Origin: Dyadobacter jiangsuensis
GTDB lineage: Bacteria; Bacteroidota; Bacteroidia; Cytophagales; Spirosomataceae
Assembly: GCF_003014695.1 (NCBI RefSeq)
Contig: NZ_PYAS01000003.1
Coordinates: 186,001-250,000 of the forward strand
Direction: 5' to 3'
Length of the DNA stretch: 64,000 nucleotides
The notes below the pieces were generated by a model that ran no database searches, was not told the origin of the DNA, and saw only the letters and a program-made list of their open reading frames with translations. Position 1 is the first letter of the stretch; each line of letters opens with the position of its first letter. The translations under genes and the position numbers were made by a program. Shown here in pieces: positions 52,413 through 60,859 of this stretch.

Positions 52413-54851
52413 ATGATCAAAAACCACTTAACCATCGCTTTCAGGAGTTTTTTAAATGGCAAAGGCTATTCGTTCATCAATGTGACAGGTCTCGCTGTGG
52501 GTATGGCCTGTGCGATACTGCTCTTTCTGGTGATACGGCACGAGACGAGCTACGACCTTGCTCAATCGCGGCTGGACCGCATTTACCGGGTCGAAACTGA
52601 GAATATCAAGGAAAATCACACCTATCCGGGCACCTACACCGGCATGGCCAATGCATTACGTGCCGATCTGCCCGAAGCCGAAACCGTCGCACCCATTATG
52701 CAAAGGGGAGGCAAGACCATGGTCGCCGGAATGCCGGCCACCGGAATGCCGGCCACCGGCGTTCCGGCGGCCGGCGTTCCGGCGTTCAGGGAATCGGTCG
52801 TGTTTGCGGATAATGCCCTCTTCCGCACGCTCGACTATACCTGGGTAGCGGGCGATCCCGCACGCGCATTGTCGCAGCCGAACGCGATCGTGCTCACGCG
52901 CGGTTACGCGGAAAAGTATTTCGGGACTGTGGATGTGCTCGGAAATACGATTCGGATGGATAACAAACAGGATTTGACAGTTACCGGCGTTGTGGAGGAC
53001 TACCCGGCTACCACGAGCTTCCCGTTCAATATGCTTGTATCGTTCGCGACGGTGAAGCAGGTTGACCCCGGTTTTGAGGAGAACAAATGGAATGGCTGGA
53101 ATGACAATTTTCAGGTGTTTGTCGTATTGAAAAATGATGTTGCCCCGGAGCAACTCATCGGGCGTTTGGAATCCGTAGTAGTGAAATATATGGGTAAGGA
53201 GGCGCTTTCGGACAAGCGTTTCAAGCTCAATCACCTGTCTGAAATCCACTATGCAGGAAACTTTGGCGGCAGGAGCGCGAATGTAGGCTTGCTGAAAACA
53301 CTCTCCGTAATCGGCGCGCTCGTTCTGTTGATCGCCTGCTTCAATTTCATCAACCTCAGCACAGCGCGCGCATTCAAGCGCGCTAAAGAAGTGGGCATAC
53401 GCAAGGCAATAGGCAGCAACCGCAAAGCGCTGATATACCAGTTTCTGACAGAAGCCGGGCTTATCACGTTTTTCGCGGGCACGGTGGCCCTGGTACTCAG
53501 TGTATTGTTGTTGCCGGTTCTGGCGGCGGCACTTGCCATTCCGCTTGCGGTCGACGACCTGTTTACCGGCTCAACAGCGATTTTTACAGGTTTTTTGTTG
53601 TTGATGACTACCTTATTAGCCGGTATTTACCCTGCTTTACGGTTGTCGGGTATGGCGCCGATCTGGGCACTCAAAAGCAATGCGACAGTGCGCGCCGGGC
53701 AGTGGTTTTCTATGCGGGAAGGGTTGGTAGTGGTGCAATTCGCTGTTTCGCTCGTGCTGATATGCTGCGCCATGCTGATCGACCGGCAGCTGGATTTCTT
53801 CCGCAATGCGGACCTGGGTTTCGACAAATCGGCCATCATTACCGTAGGTTTACCCGACAATAAACCTGAAAAACTGCACACGCTCCGCGAGCAACTGATC
53901 CGTTCCGCGCAAATCAGGGGCGTGAGCTTTTCATTCAACAGCGCCTCCGCGGAAAGCAACTGGATGCAGGCGATGGAATACCGGGAGGGACCGAAGGTGG
54001 TTCAGGTGAAAACCCAGATGAAAATGGGCGACTCACACTATTTCGATACCTATGGCATCCGGATGCTGGCCGGCGAGCCGTTGAAAGACAGCGATACCAC
54101 CCGGAATTTCAGGATTGTTGTCAATGAAATATTCCTCGGGCGGATCGGCATCGCCAATCCGCGAGCGGCTGTCGGGCAAAGGGTGTATTACGGCGATGGA
54201 AACGAGTTTGCCACGATTGTGGGTGTCGTCCGCAATTTCCACGTCAACTCGCTGCATCAGAAAATCGACCCGACCATCATTCAAGTTGTCCCCAATAATT
54301 TTTATCAGGCAGGCATCAAGCTGCAAAGCGAAAAGCCAACATCGGCGTCTATCCAAAGCGCATTGGCAGATATTGAAAAAGCCTGGACCGGGGCATTCCC
54401 CGACCAGGTTTTTGAATACAGCTTCCTGGACGAAACGCTTGCGCAGGCGTACCAGTCCGAAACCCGCACGGCAAGGCTGATCGAGGCAGCGACTATCCTG
54501 GCGGTATTGATCGCGAGTATGGGACTTTTCGGTCTGGCCACGTTCACCGCGGAGCAACGGACCAAGGAGATAGGGGTGAGAAAAGTGCTTGGCGCTTCCG
54601 TCGGCAGCGTGGTAGCGTTACTTTCCCGCGATTTTCTGAAACCCGTCGTGCTGGCGATCCTCATCGCTTCACCCATTGCCTGGTACCTAATGAACCAGTG
54701 GTTGCAGAATTTCGAATTTAAAATCTCAGTTTCCTGGTGGCTTTTCGCCGTGGCAGGATCACTGATGACCGTCATTGCATTGGTCACTGTGAGCTTCCAG
54801 AGCCTCCGCGCGGCGATGCTGGATCCGGTGCGGAGTTTACGAAGCGAATAG
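52413..54851 (+). CDS. FtsX/MacB-type ABC transporter permease
   Basis: This 812-residue protein has a first membrane helix at about 20-42, a large periplasmic MacB-PCD-like domain (about 45-280), and four helices around 290-430 with the FtsX motif N-L-S-T-A-R-A-F-K-R-A-K-E-V-G-I-R-K-A. A second periplasmic domain (about 455-680) and a final FtsX block (A-T-F-T-A-E-Q-R-T-K-E-I-G-V-R-K-V-L-G) follow. This two-FtsX arrangement is typical of Bacteroidota permeases of the MacB/LolCE type that export peptides or lipoproteins, or act mechanically. No ATPase gene adjoins it, which is common for this group. The first periplasmic domain contains a four-copy pentapeptide repeat at 106-125. Confidence 0.9.
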   Translation: MIKNHLTIAFRSFLNGKGYSFINVTGLAVGMACAILLFLVIRHETSYDLAQSRLDRIYRVETENIKENHTYPGTYTGMANALRADLPEAETVAPIMQRGGKTMVAGMPATGMPATGVPAAGVPAFRESVVFADNALFRTLDYTWVAGDPARALSQPNAIVLTRGYAEKYFGTVDVLGNTIRMDNKQDLTVTGVVEDYPATTSFPFNMLVSFATVKQVDPGFEENKWNGWNDNFQVFVVLKNDVAPEQLIGRLESVVVKYMGKEALSDKRFKLNHLSEIHYAGNFGGRSANVGLLKTLSVIGALVLLIACFNFINLSTARAFKRAKEVGIRKAIGSNRKALIYQFLTEAGLITFFAGTVALVLSVLLLPVLAAALAIPLAVDDLFTGSTAIFTGFLLLMTTLLAGIYPALRLSGMAPIWALKSNATVRAGQWFSMREGLVVVQFAVSLVLICCAMLIDRQLDFFRNADLGFDKSAIITVGLPDNKPEKLHTLREQLIRSAQIRGVSFSFNSASAESNWMQAMEYREGPKVVQVKTQMKMGDSHYFDTYGIRMLAGEPLKDSDTTRNFRIVVNEIFLGRIGIANPRAAVGQRVYYGDGNEFATIVGVVRNFHVNSLHQKIDPTIIQVVPNNFYQAGIKLQSEKPTSASIQSALADIEKAWTGAFPDQVFEYSFLDETLAQAYQSETRTARLIEAATILAVLIASMGLFGLATFTAEQRTKEIGVRKVLGASVGSVVALLSRDFLKPVVLAILIASPIAWYLMNQWLQNFEFKISVSWWLFAVAGSLMTVIALVTVSFQSLRAAMLDPVRSLRSE
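52728..52787. repeat. In-frame 15-base tandem repeat within the permease gene
   Basis: Four units, 52728-52742, 52743-52757, 52758-52772 and 52773-52787. The first two are identical (GGAATGCCGGCCACC); the last two share GGCGTTCCGGCG and differ only in their final three bases. They encode G-M-P-A-T twice, G-V-P-A-A and G-V-P-A-F. The array is in frame, so copy-number changes would not disrupt the gene. Confidence 0.9.
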
Positions 54852-54902
54852 GGTGGAATACCGCCCGAAAAGGGACTTGGCACGCGGCAGACGCAGTAGT
54901 GG

Positions 54903-56243
54903 TTACCCCGCATCAAGTACCATTTGTACGGCCAGCACGTGTTTGCAAAGCCCTCTTTTTCCCTGGTAGCTCGTAAACCATTGGCAGGTGCATTTCGCTT
55001 CGTTGCCGTGCAGCAGCACCGTGTGGAATACCCCGGTTCCTTTGACACGCGCCTCTACACGGCCAGCGCGGTTTTCAAGAATGACAATGTCGTCATTGCT
55101 GACCAGCTTTTGCGCGTTTTTCAATCGCGGATTCAGGCCGAGTATCCTTTCGGTTTTGAAGGGAAGGCGCCGATAGAAGTGTTGGCGTTCAAAAACATCG
55201 TAGCCGAGCAGGCCCATGGCCGACAAATGCGCGACAAGGCTGTCCATTGTCCCGAAATCGACATCGTTTTCGATTGATACCAGCGTCGGGTCAAATGTTT
55301 CATTGGATTTGAGGAGGTAGTTCAGGCCATAAATCCATTCGTCGGAAACTTGTTGGGTGAGGCTTTCGAGCGCCGACCCTTCGCCTGAAAAGCCGCGCGT
55401 GGCATCCGGTGAAAAAGCCATCATCAACCGCATTTTACCAAAATCGGCCACCGCGGCGCAAGTTTCGCGGTCTTCTGATTCGTACAAATGCATTTGCTGC
55501 ACCCATGGCAGGATTCCTTCCAGCAACCTTAGCCTTTGAATGCCGCCTATCCTTACTGATTCTGGTGTGGCCAGCGTAGACAAGCTATATTTACCGGCGC
55601 GGAAAATGATATAGTATGTTCCTTTCGCATTGCCCTTGGGCACGGCCTGGAAGAGCTGGATGCATTGTACCCGGTTCAGTGCGAACAGCTGGTTCATTTG
55701 GGCCAGACTGACCTGCACATTCGTAAGGCCTTTGATCCACCGATTTGGCAATGCCACTTTCTTTTCGATCACCTTCGCCTTTTCGGTAGTTACACTGACG
55801 TCGCGTTGACCAACGCCCAGAACGACACGCTCATTTTTTTGAACCAAATTCAGCGCATGGATCATCGGTTCGTTGAAATCGACGTTGGTGGTGCCGCTGG
55901 CAACGTATTCACCGTCCACGGCTTCCGGTAGCATGTCCAGGCGTACATATACGCCGTTGCACGAAGAAAATCCCTCGAAGCGCAGTTTTTCGGCACCGAC
56001 TGAAACGATAGGATCGCGAAGCGACACCGGCATTAGCCCAAAACTGCTTCTGACCACCTTGGCGAGCGTAATCCAACATCTGGCAGTCAGGTAGGGTTCG
56101 GTCAATGATCCCCAGAAAAAGCAGGGCACATTATTAACCTCATTAATTTCCGAGTGATGAGCGAGTTTGAGCAGGCTCGCTGCGCCTTCCCGGGCGAGCG
56201 TCGAACTGGCAGCATATTGGTATTGAAAATCGGTTGAGTTCAC
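54903..56243 (-). CDS. SWIM zinc-finger protein
   Basis: This 446-residue soluble protein ends with the SWIM motif C-x-C-x(n)-C-x-H (C-T-C-Q-W... L-C-K-H, about 420-437). SWIM fingers bind nucleic acid or protein partners. The rest is an alpha/beta region with no known enzyme signature; it starts with a helical part rich in Ala and Ser. Its start codon overlaps the stop of the DUF6493 gene (ATGA), so the two are translated together. In other bacteria SWIM proteins of this size occur with MoxR-type AAA ATPase and VWA-domain genes; those partners are not in this window. Confidence 0.88.
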   Translation of the reverse strand: MNSTDFQYQYAASSTLAREGAASLLKLAHHSEINEVNNVPCFFWGSLTEPYLTARCWITLAKVVRSSFGLMPVSLRDPIVSVGAEKLRFEGFSSCNGVYVRLDMLPEAVDGEYVASGTTNVDFNEPMIHALNLVQKNERVVLGVGQRDVSVTTEKAKVIEKKVALPNRWIKGLTNVQVSLAQMNQLFALNRVQCIQLFQAVPKGNAKGTYYIIFRAGKYSLSTLATPESVRIGGIQRLRLLEGILPWVQQMHLYESEDRETCAAVADFGKMRLMMAFSPDATRGFSGEGSALESLTQQVSDEWIYGLNYLLKSNETFDPTLVSIENDVDFGTMDSLVAHLSAMGLLGYDVFERQHFYRRLPFKTERILGLNPRLKNAQKLVSNDDIVILENRAGRVEARVKGTGVFHTVLLHGNEAKCTCQWFTSYQGKRGLCKHVLAVQMVLDAG

Positions 56244-59107
56244 TGGTGGGGAATGCTTTGAAGTTGTTTGATGATTGGTTTTAACGAAGGACTTTCCGGA
56301 ATTTTGGTCAGATTTTGCAACGTGCTAACACCTGGCGCCTGACCGGTTTTGGTGAGCAGGTCGTAATATATCTCCAGCAGTTTTTTAAACCCGGCTGGTA
56401 ACTTTTCTTTCAGCTCAAATCGTTCGAGGATCGTTTCGAGCAAGGTCAGAAGCGCGCCATTATGCAACGCCGAATGGTCCCTGATCACCGCCGCCACGTC
56501 CAGAAAACGTTGCAGCGGGGCATAGCCCTCGGAAATCAATCTGGCGAGTTTCTCACCCAACTGCCGGACGTCGATTCTCCTTTCGCAGATGAGTAATAAT
56601 GATACCTCCGCAGCGTAGTTGCGCAGCCCCGAGTCCTTGTATAAATAGCAGCACGCTATCACGTAATAAATTGTGTCGGTAAAAACGAAACTTGTATCTG
56701 ATACTATAAGCAGAAATGCCCTCAGGTCGTCCTCGCCGAGGCCTTCGGAATATTCACAGCAATAACGCAGCAGGAAAGATGCCAGCGCCTGATCATTCTG
56801 AGGCATGACGCTGTGCCAGAACAACACACTCCCGAAGGATAAATTGATACCCCAGACACTGTCTTTGTGCTCGTGAATATCCATACTATACAGCAGGGGC
56901 TGTTTACCAGTCCATCTTGACTTCGGTAGCGTGGCTATCAGCCGACGGGTTGTAGATTTGTCAACCTTTTTGCTGAATGCATGACGTGTTTCATGCCTCC
57001 GCACATCGATCCGTACCTCTGGCGCGAAAGGCGACACCACATTAACCACACCTTTCAAGTCGGTGTGTTCGAATTCCTGAAATTCCTGGTTGGGATAAAA
57101 GGTGCGAGCGGCTACGGCCCAGGGAACATAATCGATGTTCTTGGCTGAACCGAACAGCTTTTTCCAGATCGATGGCTTTTCAGGCGCCGGGATTTCCGCG
57201 GTAGTTCCGAGAACAAAAGCCATCAACTGCTGGTATTGCTGAGGCAGCCGATGGGCTTTTTCAACAGCTTCGGGGATATTTTCGCGCCGGGTCCTGCTGA
57301 TAGCTATCGCAAAATCAACCGGGTCGACAGCCTCGCCTGCATGAGCATATGCGACCAGGCGGTCAATAAGGATCGAGGGATCGATCCAATGCGGCGTATG
57401 CGTAGGGAAGCATAAAAGCGACCTTTTAGAACCGGATACTATTTTTTCCTGTATTTGATGAACCAGGTGCTTCGCAAGGTTACCTATCTCAGACCGTCCC
57501 AAATGGTCGCGTTCTGGTTGGTAAAATCCCTCCTCCTGACGGATGAGGTGGATCAATAACCCGCCGACCATGCGTCGGTAAGGAGCGTTGAAGTAAAGGC
57601 CACTGAGCTGGTCGGCATAAGTTTTTAATTGTTCCAATGCGTCGACGGGGAACAAATGCCGCTTTGTAACGAAAGCGTCGATCAGCATTTCGGCATGCAT
57701 CACCTCCTCGGATTGAATGAATTTTCCGAAATGGAACAGCAGGTCATTCCAATCCATGAATTCAGGAAAGCGGGAGGCGTCATGGATGATGGAATGCGAA
57801 CTTGTCTCGGTTACATATGCCTCGTACTGGTTGGGTACCTCCGGAATATTGCCTGTAAGCAATGGTCCCAGCATTTCCATGATGTTCCCCTGCAATTGAG
57901 GGGCATACATGTTCAGTTTGTCGGTGAGCACCGAGTCGGTAGGATTACCTGTCTTTTTCAAAGTTTTAACTGCCCGTTCCTGCAAGGATAAGTCGGGGAT
58001 GACCAGCACATCGGCGGCGAGGTAGCTGACTGCCGGGCGGTAGTCGGGCGATTGCTGCGCTGCTTTGTCAAGAATGGTTAAAGTATGACGAATTGCCCCT
58101 TTGCAGTCGGCGCGCATCATCACCGGCTCTACAAACTCGATAAACGATTGGAATTTGAAATTTACATCATTCCATATTTTACGGATCAGGTCCACAGCAA
58201 AACTCACCACCGTATTAAGTGGTGCATGAAGGCATGCAAAAAGCGGGTATTGTGCGGCCAGCAACTCTGCGGTAGTGGGCAAGGCATCGGCCAGCCGTTT
58301 CCGAAAAAACGCCCGGAGGCCGCCATTCCATTCTTTCGTTTGTACGAGTATGCAGTTTTCAACAAACCAGGCACGGTCGAACCTTCCCTGGTCCAGCCAG
58401 GAGCCCAGTATCATTTCCCAAACATTTTTGAACGGCTCGTTCGACGCAATCGGCATGCTCTGGTTCTGAATCCCCGTTTCATATTGAAACAATAGCGGAA
58501 GTTCACGTTGCCAGGCCAGCGGATCATTCACTATTTTCTCCATGTAAGCAGTCAGGAGGCTATTATCCCGATAAAACCGGAACGGGAACTTGGTCATCGA
58601 CAGAACAAACAACTCCGGTTCGTATTCCACCAGCCCATGCTCTTCGAGCAGCTTCAAATGAAAATAGTCAAGTGTGGACCAATCGTTTTTTTTCAATTGG
58701 CCTAATAGGAATCCGTTGGTCCATGTGGGCTTAGCCCACATGACGACTTCCCGCACGAATGGTTCGTCCAATCTGCTGAAATAGGGGAAAGCTTCATCCC
58801 AGCGCATGATTTCAGTTTTGTCTAGCACTGCGATGGCGCTCAGTATCACCATTTCCTGCTGTTGCCCGTTGCCACGTTGGCCCCACCTGGACGTACGAAA
58901 GAACGCGTCCACGACCGAACCCGTTGGAAGCTCAATGTAGTCGAGCCAGTATTTCTTTGCCTTTTTGATTTCCTGTCTTAATACGGCTTTATTGGCATGA
59001 GCATGCAGCCTGAGAAACGGCAGTAAATCCCGGGGATTACCTTTTTGGATCAGCGACGTGTACAGTTCCGCAATGGCATTGCCGGAGGCACTTTTCGATT
59101 TACTCAT
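56240..59107 (-). CDS. DUF6493-like large helical-repeat protein
   Basis: This 955-residue soluble protein is mostly alpha-helical, with HEAT-like repeats (for example L-L-P-F-L-R-L-H-A-H-A, A-V-K-T-L-K-K-T, I-M-E-M-L-G-P-L-L), which suggests a scaffold. The family name is from memory of similar large proteins encoded beside SWIM genes in Bacteroidota; no function is known. The gene precedes and overlaps the SWIM gene by 4 bases. Just upstream of its start is a 14-base perfect dyad that may be its operator. The pairing with SWIM points to one complex, possibly part of a MoxR/VWA-type chaperone or conflict system encoded elsewhere. Confidence 0.72.
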   Translation of the reverse strand: MSKSKSASGNAIAELYTSLIQKGNPRDLLPFLRLHAHANKAVLRQEIKKAKKYWLDYIELPTGSVVDAFFRTSRWGQRGNGQQQEMVILSAIAVLDKTEIMRWDEAFPYFSRLDEPFVREVVMWAKPTWTNGFLLGQLKKNDWSTLDYFHLKLLEEHGLVEYEPELFVLSMTKFPFRFYRDNSLLTAYMEKIVNDPLAWQRELPLLFQYETGIQNQSMPIASNEPFKNVWEMILGSWLDQGRFDRAWFVENCILVQTKEWNGGLRAFFRKRLADALPTTAELLAAQYPLFACLHAPLNTVVSFAVDLIRKIWNDVNFKFQSFIEFVEPVMMRADCKGAIRHTLTILDKAAQQSPDYRPAVSYLAADVLVIPDLSLQERAVKTLKKTGNPTDSVLTDKLNMYAPQLQGNIMEMLGPLLTGNIPEVPNQYEAYVTETSSHSIIHDASRFPEFMDWNDLLFHFGKFIQSEEVMHAEMLIDAFVTKRHLFPVDALEQLKTYADQLSGLYFNAPYRRMVGGLLIHLIRQEEGFYQPERDHLGRSEIGNLAKHLVHQIQEKIVSGSKRSLLCFPTHTPHWIDPSILIDRLVAYAHAGEAVDPVDFAIAISRTRRENIPEAVEKAHRLPQQYQQLMAFVLGTTAEIPAPEKPSIWKKLFGSAKNIDYVPWAVAARTFYPNQEFQEFEHTDLKGVVNVVSPFAPEVRIDVRRHETRHAFSKKVDKSTTRRLIATLPKSRWTGKQPLLYSMDIHEHKDSVWGINLSFGSVLFWHSVMPQNDQALASFLLRYCCEYSEGLGEDDLRAFLLIVSDTSFVFTDTIYYVIACCYLYKDSGLRNYAAEVSLLLICERRIDVRQLGEKLARLISEGYAPLQRFLDVAAVIRDHSALHNGALLTLLETILERFELKEKLPAGFKKLLEIYYDLLTKTGQAPGVSTLQNLTKIPESPSLKPIIKQLQSIPHQ

Positions 59108-59117
59108 TAAGGACAGG

Positions 59118-59160
59118 GATAGGTTTTTGGCAATTTAAACAATCACGCCAAAAACCTATC
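59118..59160. promoter_or_regulatory. 14-base perfect dyad upstream of the DUF6493-SWIM pair
   Basis: GATAGGTTTTTGGC (59118-59131) and GCCAAAAACCTATC (59147-59160) are perfect reverse complements with a 15-base AT-rich spacer. The dyad lies 11-53 bases before the start codon and 47 bases after the preceding SDR's stop. It has no T-run on either side, so an operator or 5'-leader hairpin is more likely than a terminator. Confidence 0.6.
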
Positions 59161-59206
59161 ACCCGCAATTCGATAACCTGCCGTGTTAAACCTACCAGCT
59201 ACGCTA

Positions 59207-60064
59207 TTACGCCATATAAGCCGCCACCCATTTAGCCTTGATATTCGCCCGGGCTTCGATGAACTCCACATCGGTTCCCTGTGCGATGGCGTCGAGCGGG
59301 AAACGCAGCGGCCGTTGGCCTGCCGGCATCTGGATTAGTTTCAGCACGCCGTCGGCAATGGTTTGCGGGTTCATGTCGAAGGCCGCCATTTTGCCGAAGA
59401 GTCCCTGGCCTAATGCATTGAATTGCTCGGTTGCCAGCGGGTCATATTGCTGCGCGATTTCGGGTTTGTTCCCGTGAATGCCCGCTTTGGCGCCGGTATT
59501 CATTTCGGTTGGGTACACGCCCGGCTGTATCGACACGTTGTCGATTCCGAATTGCTTCAACTCATCCTGCAAGCCTTCGGTAATGCTCTCCACGCCGAAT
59601 TTGGACGCCAGGTAGGGTACCATGAACGGCAGCGTATGGCCGCTGGCGCCGGAGGTAATGTTGATGATCAGCCCGCTTTTAGCTGCACGCATGGCAGGGA
59701 GCACGGCCTGGTATGTCCTGACCACGCCATAAAAATTGATTTCGAACATCTCACGGATCCGGTCCACGGTGTATGATTCGAACACTCCGAAGCCGCTTAC
59801 CGCCGCATTGTTCACCAGGACGTCGATCTTGCCATGGCGTGCCAGCACTTGTTCAAAGGCCTTGTTGACAGACGCGTCGTCGGTCAGGTCTATTTCCACT
59901 ACTTCAATGTTGGGAATAGCGCCCAATTCTTCGGCCACCGCGCGGTTTTTATCTGCGGTGTTGCGCATGCCTGCTATGACGGTAAGGCCTGCGTTGGCCA
60001 ATGTGATTGCTGTGAGTTTACCAAAACCGGTACTGGTTCCGGTAATAAAAACGGTCTTGTTCAT
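59207..60064 (-). CDS. Short-chain dehydrogenase/reductase
   Basis: This is 285 residues from the ATG at 60064 (an open frame upstream lacks a good start). The cofactor motif is T-G-T-S-T-G-F-G (8-15), followed by N-N-A-A near 87 (a variant of NNAG), the catalytic Ser in N-I-T-S-G near 137, and Y-L-A-S-K near 153. It belongs to the classical SDRs resembling ketoreductase-like oxidoreductases. It sits 112 bases behind a Crp/Fnr gene on the same strand with a strong dyad between, so that regulator probably controls it. Confidence 0.92.
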   Translation of the reverse strand: MNKTVFITGTSTGFGKLTAITLANAGLTVIAGMRNTADKNRAVAEELGAIPNIEVVEIDLTDDASVNKAFEQVLARHGKIDVLVNNAAVSGFGVFESYTVDRIREMFEINFYGVVRTYQAVLPAMRAAKSGLIINITSGASGHTLPFMVPYLASKFGVESITEGLQDELKQFGIDNVSIQPGVYPTEMNTGAKAGIHGNKPEIAQQYDPLATEQFNALGQGLFGKMAAFDMNPQTIADGVLKLIQMPAGQRPLRFPLDAIAQGTDVEFIEARANIKAKWVAAYMA

Positions 60065-60118
60065 CGTCGTAAATGTTAAAGTTGACGATGCAAAGTTGCA
60101 CTCCGGAAGGGCCGGTCT

Positions 60119-60161
60119 CCATTGACATTTATTGGAAAAAATAACAATCAAATGTCAATGG
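60119..60161. promoter_or_regulatory. 12-base perfect dyad between the Crp/Fnr gene and the SDR
   Basis: CCATTGACATTT (60119-60130) and AAATGTCAATGG (60150-60161) are perfect reverse complements, with a 19-base AT-rich spacer that itself has ATTG/CAAT ends. It lies 55-97 bases upstream of the SDR start. It is a likely operator for the Crp/Fnr-type protein encoded just before it, or a regulatory hairpin. Confidence 0.6.
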
Positions 60162-60176
60162 AAATGCGAAAAACGG

Positions 60177-60770
60177 CTATTTGCCGGCATTGTTACGCCT
60201 GATGCGCGTGAGTGTTTCGGGGGTGATACCAATGTAGGAGGCGATCATATGCTGCGGTACACGGCTGGCTATCTGCGGGTATTGGCTGAGAAATTTCTCG
60301 TACTTTTCTTCGGCGGAAAGGCTGATGCCCGCGTGAATGCGGTCCTGTGACACGACGAAGCTCTTATGCAAAATCGCGTTGACGAGATCGTTCAGTTGCG
60401 GAATGTTGCGGCAAAGCAGGTCGAAGTTTTCTTTGGTGATCAAAACGACATCCGTGTCCTCGATCGCCTCGATATTGAACCTGGAAGGGTTCCCGGTCAT
60501 CAGGCTTTCCCTGTCGCCCGACCAGTAGTTTTCGGGAGAAAAGTTCAGAATATGCTCGTTGCCTTTGTTATCAATGGAATAAGTCCTTAAAAAGCCGTGA
60601 CCGACGAATGCATTGTATCTCCATACATCGCCTTCCTGTAACAGCAGTTGCCGTTTACGGATTTTCTTCTGGATGGATACTTGCCTGATCTGGGTCGTTT
60701 CCTCGGCCGAAAGGGGTATTTTATCGGTAAGGTATTGAATGAATTTGTCTATTGCCGTGCCTGGGCTCAT
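60177..60770 (-). CDS. Crp/Fnr-family transcriptional regulator
   Basis: This is 197 residues from the ATG at 60770 (a TTG at 60785 is in frame but weaker). It has a cyclic-nucleotide-binding-like beta-roll (about 25-125: L-L-L-Q-E-G-D-V-W, G-F-L-R-T-Y-S-I-D, N-E-H-I-L-N-F-S-P-E-N-Y-W) and a C-terminal helix-turn-helix (V-P-Q-H-M-I-A-S-Y-I-G-I-T-P-E-T-L-T-R-I-R). It is a paralogue of the regulator at 34626-35225, with the same layout in front of an oxidoreductase gene. No cysteine cluster for an Fnr iron-sulfur centre is present. Confidence 0.9.
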   Translation of the reverse strand: MSPGTAIDKFIQYLTDKIPLSAEETTQIRQVSIQKKIRKRQLLLQEGDVWRYNAFVGHGFLRTYSIDNKGNEHILNFSPENYWSGDRESLMTGNPSRFNIEAIEDTDVVLITKENFDLLCRNIPQLNDLVNAILHKSFVVSQDRIHAGISLSAEEKYEKFLSQYPQIASRVPQHMIASYIGITPETLTRIRRNNAGK

Positions 60771-60807
60771 ATGCGGTTTGATCAATCGGGCTGGTACATA
60801 CGCATAT

Positions 60808-60838
60808 AAAAAAAATGACGGAGTGAAGGTTCACTCCG
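60808..60838 (-). terminator. Rho-independent terminator of the GH127 gene
   Basis: CGGAGTGAA (60819-60827) and TTCACTCCG (60830-60838) form the stem; on the minus strand it is followed by TCA and eight T. It lies 22 bases past the GH127 stop, upstream of the Crp/Fnr gene. Confidence 0.88.
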
Positions 60839-60859
60839 CCATGACAAACTGCAATGAAA

